Positions 9,667-19,200 of a stretch of DNA of 48,172 nucleotides are shown in pieces. This DNA comes from Roseivirga sp. UBA6061 (GTDB lineage Bacteria > Bacteroidota > Bacteroidia > Cytophagales > Cyclobacteriaceae): NCBI GenBank assembly GCA_002427745.1, contig DIYF01000005.1, positions 1 to 48,172 on the forward strand. The letters are read 5' to 3'. How positions within the stretch are numbered: the stretch's first letter is position 1; each line of letters starts with the position of its first letter. The position numbers were made by a program, and so were the translations under genes. The notes beneath the pieces were generated by a model that was given only the letters and a program-made list of their open reading frames with translations, ran no database searches and was not told the DNA's origin.

Positions 9667-10386
9667 ATGATGCGTAGCATTCTGACCTTTCTGATTGTTT
9701 GTCTGGCCACAGTGGGTTCATTGAAGAGCCAGATAGTGGACCACGACCCGGTAATGCCTGTAGGCTGGATGAAAGGCGCCTCACTCGACCTGGATCAGCC
9801 GGGAATCAACGGAACCATCTACCTTTTTGAATCAGAATGGCCTGAGGGTACCCTGCTGATGAGAAATGGCCGGTTCGTTGACAATATCAAGATCAACTTT
9901 GCGGGAGAAAATGGTGACCTCATCATTTCACGTCCCTATGAGGGAATCCCCACAGAGTACAGTGTGATTGAACGCGATGTTACCTCTGTCACTATACTGG
10001 CTCAGCCGGGAGTTCCTGAGCGCCATTTCGTCAACCTGCCCATAGATTCCATAGAGATCGAAGGGACAGGAGGCTTCTTCTACGAAATATTGCTGGATGA
10101 TAAGATGGATCTGCTGAAAAAGACTTACAAGCAGTTTGTGAGAGCGAAACAAAGGGAAGCCTACTCCAACGGAGCCAATGAAGCCAAATATGTTTTGAGA
10201 ACGGAGTACTTTATCCGGGTAAAAGACAGCGAGGATTTCAAACCCATACGCATCAACAAAAAACAGCTTTCGGGTATTCTGGGCTCCACCCTTACCAACA
10301 AGGCAAAGCGCATCATGAAGCAAAACAAATGGAGATGGAATAAAGACCGGGATGTGACGAAGCTGCTCGAAGAGCTTTCAAAATGA
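9667..10386 (+). CDS. Exported protein of unknown function
   Basis: The protein has 239 residues. An N-terminal signal peptide (MMRSILTFLIVCLATVGSLKSQ) predicts export to the periplasm or cell surface. The mature part opens with VDHDPVMPVGWMKGASLD, is rich in beta-prone stretches up to about residue 140, and ends in a basic helical segment (KAKRIMKQNKWRW). No lipobox and no T9SS sorting domain are visible. I do not recognise the family. It is followed by the EamA gene 75 nt downstream on the same strand; nothing shows that they work together. Confidence 0.75.
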   Translation: MMRSILTFLIVCLATVGSLKSQIVDHDPVMPVGWMKGASLDLDQPGINGTIYLFESEWPEGTLLMRNGRFVDNIKINFAGENGDLIISRPYEGIPTEYSVIERDVTSVTILAQPGVPERHFVNLPIDSIEIEGTGGFFYEILLDDKMDLLKKTYKQFVRAKQREAYSNGANEAKYVLRTEYFIRVKDSEDFKPIRINKKQLSGILGSTLTNKAKRIMKQNKWRWNKDRDVTKLLEELSK

Positions 10387-10461
10387 GCCTCCTTCTCATT
10401 AAAGCACAGGTAATCGAATGACTGCTTATTATCAGAGTTTAATCATTTCTATATTGCTACC

Positions 10462-11358
10462 ATGAGAATACCTCTGGCGGTATTGGTGGTACTTCTGGTA
10501 GCGGCCAATAACAACCTTATAGAATACCTCACAGGAGAGGGTTATCCTGCGGCCGTTATTATATTTTATGTGGGCATCATAGCCTTTGTGGTCTCCTACT
10601 TTTTTATCCGTTTCAGGAAAAGGCCTATCCGCGTTGCCAACCCCACACGATTGTTTCTGAGGGTTATTCTGGACGCTATCAGCATCTGGTGCATGTTTGA
10701 GAGTTTCAAATACCTCTCGGCCAGTTCTGTATCGATTGTTCAGCGGATGGATATTCCCTTTTTGATCCTTATCGCCTATTTGAGGGGAAGAGAGCTCAAA
10801 AGCCTTCAGTTTTATCTCTCTATCTGGACCATTATCATCCTGCTTTTCTTTGCCTTTGACGCCAAGTTTAATGATGAAGACCCGATTGGCTTTGTATATG
10901 CCCTGGCAGGCGTTATTCTCTTTTCTCTGAGCTTGTTAATTATCAAGGGACAAACCGCCAAAGAATCGGTAAGCACGCTGAGCCTCTCTTACTTTCTCAG
11001 CAGTATTCTGGGTGGATTGGTATTCGGATACCTGGGAGGCAACTCTTTTCAGGTAAGTAATGAGGGCATGGCACTGTTAGGTGTGGCAGGCATAATTCAG
11101 GTGGTGATTGTATTGGCAGGCATTGAATTTCTGCGCCTCTTTGAGGCAGAAATGGCCAGACTGCCCTATGTACTCGGAGCTTTTGCCACCATGATTCTTG
11201 AAATGATTGTGGAGCACAAGTTTTTCAATTTCAACCAGATCGGGCTTTCGGTAATCATCATAGGGTTGCTTACTACCATATGTCTTAATCCCAAATCTCC
11301 CCGAAACCTGAAATGGTCTAAGCAACTCAGGGCCAAAGAGTCTGAAAACAAGACCTAG
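10462..11358 (+). CDS. EamA-family (DMT superfamily) transporter
   Basis: The protein has 298 residues with about ten hydrophobic segments arranged as two five-helix halves, the usual EamA layout. It sits in the cytoplasmic membrane. Recognisable features are the alternation of short loops and helices and the typical first-half segment (FLRVILDAISIWCMFESFKYLSASSVSIVQR), given here only as its 5' and 3' ends FLRVILDAIS and SSVSIVQR. Substrates of DMT exporters range from amino acids to metabolites and cannot be read from this sequence. A hairpin begins at the stop codon. Confidence 0.85.
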   Translation: MRIPLAVLVVLLVAANNNLIEYLTGEGYPAAVIIFYVGIIAFVVSYFFIRFRKRPIRVANPTRLFLRVILDAISIWCMFESFKYLSASSVSIVQRMDIPFLILIAYLRGRELKSLQFYLSIWTIIILLFFAFDAKFNDEDPIGFVYALAGVILFSLSLLIIKGQTAKESVSTLSLSYFLSSILGGLVFGYLGGNSFQVSNEGMALLGVAGIIQVVIVLAGIEFLRLFEAEMARLPYVLGAFATMILEMIVEHKFFNFNQIGLSVIIIGLLTTICLNPKSPRNLKWSKQLRAKESENKT

Positions 11359-11389
11359 CACCTGACGCCTGTTGCTGACGCCAGGTGCT
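11357..11389 (+). terminator. Stem-loop between convergent EamA and sigma-operon genes
   Basis: Arms AGCACCTG (11357-11364) and CAGGTGCT (11382-11389) form an 8-bp stem with a 17-nt loop that can pair further (CG/CG). The first arm overlaps the EamA stop codon. The following sequence is only moderately T-rich. It lies between two convergent transcripts and may serve both. Confidence 0.55.
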
Positions 11390-11417
11390 CTTCAGCTATT
11401 TTGAGTATTAACCGATT

Positions 11418-11786
11418 CTATTTGTTGTCCAGTACCATTTGTTCCAGGTTGGCAAGGCGCTGCTGCACCTCCAAGAGACTGGTGGTCCGCAATCTCAGAA
11501 AGACACCTACTGTGCTCAGAATAGCAATTATCAGACTCAGAGAGCCCAGAATCACAGCAAAGGGCACAACGGAATTTAAAACATTGGCATAGGGAATAAG
11601 GCCCTTGCGATAAAGGTCAACCTGGTGACTTAAATCTATCACCGTGAAGGTGAGGAATACAAGGAGCATGACCAAGGTAGCTCCCCAGGCTACCCTGCTG
11701 ATGCGTCTGATGGCCCGATCTCTCTTCTTTTCTCTATCGATCAGAGACCAGACCTGATCGTTTGGATTTTCATTGATTTGATTCAT
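11418..11786 (-). CDS. Two-helix membrane protein coupled to ECF sigma factor (candidate anti-sigma)
   Basis: The protein has 122 residues. A charged N-terminal part (about 1-33) is followed by two strong membrane helices (about 34-53 and 70-95). A C-terminal stretch with heptad-like leucines (LLEVQQRLANLEQMVL) looks like a short coiled coil. The ATG overlaps the TGA of the upstream sigma gene as ATGA, which implies coupled translation. Genes in this position often encode anti-sigma factors, but no zinc-binding (ZAS) or FecR-type motif is visible, so the role is inferred from context only. Confidence 0.75.
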   Translation of the reverse strand: MNQINENPNDQVWSLIDREKKRDRAIRRISRVAWGATLVMLLVFLTFTVIDLSHQVDLYRKGLIPYANVLNSVVPFAVILGSLSLIIAILSTVGVFLRLRTTSLLEVQQRLANLEQMVLDNK

Positions 11787-12364
11787 TGTTTTGATCTTTT
11801 CGTGTTTATAAAATTCTTCAGTTTCAACTTTGCATTATGTGCGCGTGACTTTACTGTGCCTATGGAGCAACCTGAGATCAGCGCGATTTCCTCGTAATCC
11901 ATACCCTCCAGAAAGTGTAGCACAAGCACCTCCTTATGGGTGTTGGACAAAAATTCCAGTCCCTCTTTCAGGTGTCGGCTCATTTCCGGTTCAGGCAGCT
12001 CTATCGATTCATCTGTGACTGCGGTTTCAGTCGTTTCTGATTTGAAAGCATCATAAAAAGTATCGAAGCGATTGGTACTTCTGAGATGATCAAGTGCCTT
12101 ATTTCTGGCAGACTGGAACAGCCAGGTCTTAAAGCCATTTACATTGGCCAGACTTGCGATTCGCTTATACACGGTAAGCCATAATTCCTGATTGAGGTCT
12201 TCTGCTACCGGAGTACTGACAAAGCTTTTTAAAAAGCGCAGCGTACGGTCTGAAAACATGCCATGGAGCTCTTTGAATGCGCTCGCCTCCCCCACCTGGC
12301 AGCGTAGTACCAGCAGGTGTTGTCTTAGCTTTGTTGTGTGGAGACCGGATTCTTTTGAGCCCAT
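11783..12364 (-). CDS. ECF (sigma-70 family) RNA polymerase sigma factor
   Basis: The protein has 193 residues. Region 2 spans about residues 20-95, including the helix with EDLNQELWLTVYKRI and the DNA-melting part FKTWLFQSARNKALDHLR. Region 4 spans about 130-185, with the helix-turn-helix MDYEEIALISGCSIGTVKSR. No region 3 or 1 is present, as usual for ECF factors. A poorly conserved acidic linker (about 96-128) joins the two regions. It redirects RNA polymerase to a specific promoter set that is not known here. The partner gene overlaps its stop codon. Confidence 0.92.
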   Translation of the reverse strand: MGSKESGLHTTKLRQHLLVLRCQVGEASAFKELHGMFSDRTLRFLKSFVSTPVAEDLNQELWLTVYKRIASLANVNGFKTWLFQSARNKALDHLRSTNRFDTFYDAFKSETTETAVTDESIELPEPEMSRHLKEGLEFLSNTHKEVLVLHFLEGMDYEEIALISGCSIGTVKSRAHNAKLKLKNFINTKRSKQ

Positions 12365-12423
12365 TGCAGGAATAAATTATTCAATATTCGCAGCAAGAGA
12401 CGCTTCATTTTTTGAATGGTTCA

Positions 12424-12448
12424 TTTTTCAGAAAAAGAATCTGAAAAA
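12424..12448 (-). terminator. Possible stem-loop after DUF922 gene
   Basis: A 9-bp inverted repeat (TTTTTCAGA / TCTGAAAAA, 7-nt loop) lies 32 nt beyond the stop of the DUF922 gene and before the sigma gene. On the minus strand it is followed by only a short T-poor sequence, so termination would be weak; it may partly separate the two transcripts. Confidence 0.4.
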
Positions 12449-12479
12449 AACCAGAAACTATACCTGAAGAACATTCTAT

Positions 12480-13058
12480 TCAATGGCAATCAGGATTTTT
12501 AGCGTAGGCCTTCAGCTCCTCTAATTCCTGCCAGACCTTCTCCTTCCACTTTAGTTGTCGCATAGGACGAAGTCCGTGATCTGTTTCACGATCATACCGG
12601 GTTTGCATCTTGCTGAACTCTCTTACCAGCCTGAGGTAGATTCTGTACTTTTCATTGGAGGTGCGGGCTCCTGAACGGGCAATGGCTTTTCTGATCTTGC
12701 GTGTAATTAACTCGGTAATGTCAAAATGCAGCTGCTCATGAATCAGCAAAGACTCTGAGTCGGAAACCGACCAGGACTTAGCCCGGTGAATAGCCGGCTG
12801 AAAGCAAACATCGGTCTCCCCTTCCTCCTCGCAGCAATAGTCCACAATGATCATGGTATGAATACCGGCATCACTATGCCCCTTTCCGGTAATGAGCAGG
12901 GAGTCAGGCGGACCCTGAAAATCCTCCCAGGAAAGCGGATCATCAGCCTGCCAGAGCTTATGGACTTTGAGGTTCACTTTTTGGGCATGGAGTGTAATGC
13001 TAATTGTGATAAGCGTGGTCAGTATAAAAAATCTCAGCACGATTCTATGTAAGGGCAC
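12480..13058 (-). CDS. Exported DUF922-type putative zinc protease
   Basis: The protein has 192 residues. A signal peptide (about 1-25, ending SITLHAQ) predicts export. The mature part opens with a LSWEDFQGPPD segment, a pattern typical of Bacteroidota DUF922 proteins. It also carries HEQLHFDI, an HExxH zinc-binding motif near residue 110. DUF922 is described as a secreted Zn-dependent protease family; substrate and activity are unproven. It precedes the sigma factor gene on the same strand by 115 nt with a weak hairpin between, so shared regulation is possible but uncertain. Confidence 0.75.
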   Translation of the reverse strand: MPLHRIVLRFFILTTLITISITLHAQKVNLKVHKLWQADDPLSWEDFQGPPDSLLITGKGHSDAGIHTMIIVDYCCEEEGETDVCFQPAIHRAKSWSVSDSESLLIHEQLHFDITELITRKIRKAIARSGARTSNEKYRIYLRLVREFSKMQTRYDRETDHGLRPMRQLKWKEKVWQELEELKAYAKNPDCH

Positions 13059-13171
13059 AGGTTCTTACTTCTTTCTTTATCAACTAAAACTATGGGAGAA
13101 GATACGCCAACTCCTGTATGTAGTTACCCTTGAATCAGAACAATCAGTTTCCTGTGACCGAGATTACATAA

Positions 13172-13203
13172 AGAAGGCCATCCTTGTTGAGTGATGGCCT
13201 TCT
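13172..13203 (-). terminator. Intrinsic terminator of the giant surface-protein gene
   Basis: An 11-bp perfect stem (AGAAGGCCATC / GATGGCCTTCT) with a 10-nt loop begins 3 nt after the stop codon of the 13-kb gene. On the minus strand the stem ends in TTCT and is followed by TTATG, a short T-tract. Confidence 0.75.
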
Positions 13204-13206
13204 GAC

Positions 13207-16200
13207 TTATTTCTTAATAAGAATCCGTTTTCTCACCAGCTTGTTGCCATCCCGGACCACAATAATGTGTGTACCCGAAGCATAGGACCTTACATCCAGA
13301 GTAGCCTTGTTATCCGGTACAGACAGTACCTGTTTGGTGAGCTCTCTGCCTCCATTATCCAATAGCCTTATCACTGTTCCCTTACGCATTGTTTCAGCAA
13401 AGTTCAGGTAGATGTAATCGCTTGAAGGAACAGGGTACACCACAACCTCAATGGATGATACTTCTGTCTCCAGTCCTGTGATAATTACTGAGAGTGGTTC
13501 TGAATGTGCTGTACAGCTATTCTCATTAGTGACCATCACCGTAAAATCACCGCTTTCTGTTGGAGCATAGGTAGATCCGCTTTCATCAGGCACTTCTACT
13601 CCATTTCTAAACCATGTATAGGTGGCTCCTGTTAATTCAGTCACCGATAGAGTCTCATTATTGTTAACAATCACCGGTATTTCAGGCAGGTCGAACACAG
13701 AGGCCTGTACAGGAACTCTCAATAAAGATTCGTCATCTGAGAAGACACCTGCCACAAAGTAAGTGGTTGACTCAGATATATCTGTGACCAGCTCGCTACC
13801 AACAGAGATCGCTTCTCCTCCGATTGGCCCTGAATACCATCTGTAATTATCTGCACCGGAGGCAGATAATGTCACTTCTCCCGGCCCACAGTTACCTGCT
13901 TCGGTAACGGTAAGATTAGCTGATAAAACAGTGACGGGTATCTCCAGTTCATAAGTATCGACCCCACCATTTTCAGTACCTCCATCATCTTTTATAGTAA
14001 GGAGAATGCTACCATTTCCTTCCGCCCCAACTGTACTTTCAAAGGTAATTACTGCGGAGCTTCCATCGGTACCCAGTGTAGCGGATGCACCGGACAATAC
14101 ACCTGAAGTGCCGGTTGTCAAAGTCAGCAATTGATTAGCATCTCCCCCTGTAGTCAAACCAGAGATTGTAAAGGACAATGTCCCCAGGTCTTTCACAACT
14201 TCAATTGGGTCAGGCATAATGGCCTCAGGTGCATCATTTACATCCAGCACGCTAATGGTAAATGTTTCCTCATATAACGCTCCCTGACTGTCTGTGACCC
14301 TGACGGTAACTGTATATTGGTCTTTGGTTTCAAAATCGAAGGCTTCGATAGCACTCAGTTCATTACCCTCAATAGCAAACAGGGCATTGTCGGTTATCCC
14401 TGCCGACAGTGAATAGGTATGCGTATCCGTTGGATTCTGATCGGTAGTGGTAAGCGTACCAATCACTGCAGTTCCCTCTCGATTTTCATATACTGAATTG
14501 CCAGAAAGCGTCAGGTCTTCAGGTGCTATATTGAATATGGATAGCTGGCCAGTGGCAGTCCCCATATAGTTTCGTTCATCTAAACTGACCTGTACTTCAT
14601 AGACACCAATAGCCGAGGGAGCCTCATCATTACCGTCATAAGTGACTGTGTAATTAAGTTCTGCAGGGCTGGTAGTTACAGAAACCTCCTTCATGTCACC
14701 ATCATGCACAAACTCAGTATTTGCAATAGTGATAACCCCAACCGCCTTATTGATGGTAATGGTAACCGAAGTACTAACGGAAGCACCATGGCTGTCAGTC
14801 GCTTTTACTTCCAAAGTTGCTAAGCCGGCATTTTTGATATTCAGGGTTAATATACCATCTGCTGGATCAATCACATCGCTGGTCGCAACTGTATTGTCAG
14901 AATTGGATATTACCTCATAAGTGAGTTCGCTATCTGCGTCTTCTTCATCGCTGAAATAGTCGAAGAGTGGAATGGAAACAAATCCTTCGGCCTGGTAAAC
15001 GACTGTAATACCCGGGATAGTAATAACCTCTGGAGGTGAGTTGGGTTCAAGTATGTTAACTCTGATGACTTCCTCTGTACTGCCACCTTTGCCATCCGAA
15101 ATCATAACTTTCAATTCATGTACACCGGAATCTGATGTAGCAGGTGATATTCTTAAGGTGGGTGTAGACCGCACCAGTTTAAGAAACCTCCGGTTCTGTG
15201 TATCGAACATAACAACTTCTCCATCTGGCATTTTCACTAGGTTACCTACACCAAAACCTGCCACTAAGGCATCCCCTTCACTCTTGCCCTGAATTCCACT
15301 GGCAACCGTAGTTACAGTACTATCTTTAAGAGATATAAGTCTTACCGCGTTTGCTCCCTCATCGGAAACAAGAAACAATCCTGATTCCAATGACACAAAA
15401 CCAGACAAGTGTTCGAACCGTGCTGTTTCCAGAGCCCCATCCTTGTATGCAGCTTCCTCACCTCCCGCTATTGTCTGAACTTTATTTTCATCATTGATGA
15501 AACGCAAGCTTGTCATGTCTGACAAAAACAGATGGCCATCATAGAGTTTAATATCTGTTGGAAAGTTGAAACGTGCTTCATTCAGAAGGCCATTGGCAAA
15601 ACCATCGTGATCAGCCATACCTGCAAAGGAAGATACAAGGGAGTTGGGTTGAATTTTGCGGAAGTTATGTGCAAAAAAGTCTGAAAGGATAATGTTTCCA
15701 GCCATATCAAGTGTCAAGTCTGACGGGCCTTTATACCTGACATGAGAGCCTATACCATTACCTGAGTCAAAAAGTCCACTACCAGAAACTGTAATTACCT
15801 CACCACCTCTATTCAGCTTACGCAAATTCCTATTGCCCATATCAGCTATTAGCAAAGCACTATCAGCTGTATAAAGCAGTCCTGAAGGATCTGCAAAACT
15901 TGCCTCCATTGCGGTACCGTCCTGTTTTCCGGAGGCCCCATTACCAGCCAGTGTCATAAGTTGAAAATCTGTGGTCAATTTTCGAATTTGTCGCTTCCAG
16001 TTATCTGAAAAGATTATATCTCCGGAAGTATTCAGAATCATATTCCTGGCAGATACCTCATGATCCTCCGCCATCGATTCGGACATATGAATTGAAAAGA
16101 GAGGGGCAAAATATTCCTGGAGATACCAAACTGTATCTGCAGAAACAAATCCGGGAACTTCCAGTGGTGCATAGGCAAGTGAATCGCCATTGGGATCAAG

Positions 16201-19200
16201 TCCGAGCAGCCTGATGTCCAGTGTTTCTCCGGCTGTAACTGTATATTCGGCTTCACCCATGTAGGCAGGTGGCTGGTTTGCTTCTCTGAAAATAAAATTC
16301 AAATACCCTTTCGTAGAAAGATGTTCTCCTCTTCTGGTCAGGCTTATTGTAGTCAACACATTATCTGACAACTCGTCTGCCGGAAAGAACTTTAGGTCTG
16401 CCAAAAGATTGTTAAGACTATCGACTGTAGCCGTAGCGTACCAATGATTTTCATCGTTGGAGTATGGTATAATCTCTTCCGGACTCACCCCGAAAGCACC
16501 TGATTCCACGGATGCTTCTATATTCAGCTCAACTATTTGACCTGCGGCATCGTCAATTTCTATGCTGGGAAGATCTAATGCATCTATGTCTTCGTTCAAT
16601 ATCATCGAGCTATTCAGCCCGGATACATGCAATGTATCCTCTGCCCGAACCTCAATTCTGAATTCTCTGGTTGCCTTCAGCCCTTCTGTATCAACAATGG
16701 CGAAAGTAGCGAGATATTCTCCTACATCCTCTAAACCGGGAGTTCCTCTAAGCCGCTTGGGGTAAATCTCGATTCTCCTGATAATATGATTGACATTATC
16801 TGTCATAAGAAAGCTCTCATCCGGCAAGCGAACTATGTCGGTAATAGAACCAATGAGGACTTCATCGCCATAACCACTACCATAACCATCTTGAGTTTCG
16901 TCCAATAACGTGCGTAGCTGATTGTATTGAACAAACCTTAGTTTTCTTCCTTCAAGATCATTCAAAACTATTTCACCGCTACTTCCAAATGCCATAGCCA
17001 TAGCATTAAGAGACACACGATCCAGGTCTCCATCTGTAGAATGACTGTAAATTGAATTGACTAATGTAGTATTCTGGCCATTAAGGTCTGATTTCACTAA
17101 GGTTCTGTCACATTTGAGATACAACTCATTCTGAGGACTGATGGCAATCCCCCGGGCCGTAACAGTACTCCATTCATAACGGTCGAAACTGACAGTGCTG
17201 ACCTTACCTGAAAAGAGATCGATAGTTCTTACTCTCCGATTACCTTTATCGTGAACAAAGAGCTTTGTTCTGTTATGGTCAAAGGCCATCTCACCCAAAG
17301 TACCAAAAAGAGCCTCTGAAACATCACCATCCTTATAACCAGGTACTCCCATACCTGCAAAGGTGGTTACCTGGCCATCTGGAGTAATTTTGCGGATGAT
17401 ATGGTTATCTGGGTCACTTACATAGATATTACTCTTGTAGTCAACTATGATATCTGCAAGCTCCCCAAATTGTGCAATTTCAGCACTTCCATCTTTGTAG
17501 CCGGACACTCCTATACCAGCAAAAACTGATACCTCACCCTCTGTACTAATCCTTCTGACTCTATAGCTACCCGATTCAAGCAGGTATACATTCCCATAAC
17601 TATCTATATCCAAACGGTACGGTTTCAGCAAACTGCTCTCCAAAGCCGGCCCATTGGTAAAACCTGATTTACCGGGTATACCAGCCAACAGTTGATCTCC
17701 TACTGTGCTTGTTCGATATCCAAGCCATTCAGGTAAGTCATGCTCTCCTGCTAACTGATGTATTCCGTCAATATCTGTTGCCTTTATGGGTATCGCTATT
17801 TCGGCTCCTACAAAGGCCGTGGTATCAGAGATATTTAAGGTTATTTCAGGTCTATCGTTGACCGGAATCACTGACAGGTTGAGAACACCGATTGAGTCTA
17901 GCTGCCCTCCTGTTTGCCTTATTGACAGTGTGATACCTGTAGGTTCAACATTATTGAGTGCAGGTTCGAAATACAGGCTCTGCAATATCGAGTTTAATTC
18001 ATCGGCATTTCCTCTGAGTCTCTTTTCCGGATCATTCATTATATGCTCCAGATCAGCTTGAGAACTTCTAAGGTTACCGGAACTGAATGGGTTTTGCAGA
18101 AAGGCTACCTCAAACTGCAGATCAATATCTTCTGTGTTGATGACAATAGGATCAATAGTCACAGCATCTACATCTTCTTCATAGGTGATTTCCTGGCTCA
18201 GGTTGGTGACGGAAGGTTTATCACTTCCTGCCACGATCAACTTAAAACCAACTTCTGTGATTCCTCCTTCGTTGCCATCATCGGCAGATACTGTCAGATG
18301 ATACTCTCCTGTATCCTCATCAGCAGGTGTACCCGAGATGTTATAGTCAAAATCATAGGTCACCCTCCTCAGAATATTATTAACTGATCTGTCACTATAG
18401 ATCATCTCTCCATCTCTGGTAAGCAATACATCCTTGATATAACCTATATTGACCACAGAAGTCTCCCCTTCCAAACCAGAGCCACTTTCAGAAGTTAAAG
18501 GCACAAGGCGACCTTGTTGATCCAGCATATACATGACGTTAGGTCCATACAGAATTATATTGCCAGACGCGTCTATGTCCAACCCGCTAAGAGACCTCCA
18601 AACTGTAGAAGAAATCTGACTCTCGTTTGAAAACCTCTCTGTCAACTCTCCCTCATGAGTAAAGCTCAATAACCTTTGCGACCTGTCCAGAATCCAGTAA
18701 ACACCATCTTTATTTATTATTTTGACAGGGTCATATATATTGACAGGCGCATCATCTTCAGCACTGAATATTGTTGTGACATTCAAGTCATCATCCAGAT
18801 ATTTGATTTTGTTTGTAGTCTCATCCAGTAAATACATATCGCGTACACCTGGCCCAGGAGCTGCACTACCCAGATAAGAAAATCGTGTATCTGCTGCGGC
18901 TCCATCCACATCGCCACTTAGTACGTTTCCTACCACCAGATTAGTAGTACCTTCTTTATCAAAAGTGAAGATAGCAGTTCGGTCAAAAACGTATAGTTGC
19001 TGGCCCCTGAAAAGCATCTCTGTTATATTTCTGTAAGTCTGTACTCTGGATTGAGCATACAGTTTGAGAGAATCATCAGTAATTATTCTGATGTATTTAT
19101 TATCACTTGAAATCAATTCGCCATTCGGTCCGAAAGTCAGCTGATTAGGTTGGTTTAATCTAATCTGATCTTTCAGTCCTTCTTCTCCGTAATTGTAACC

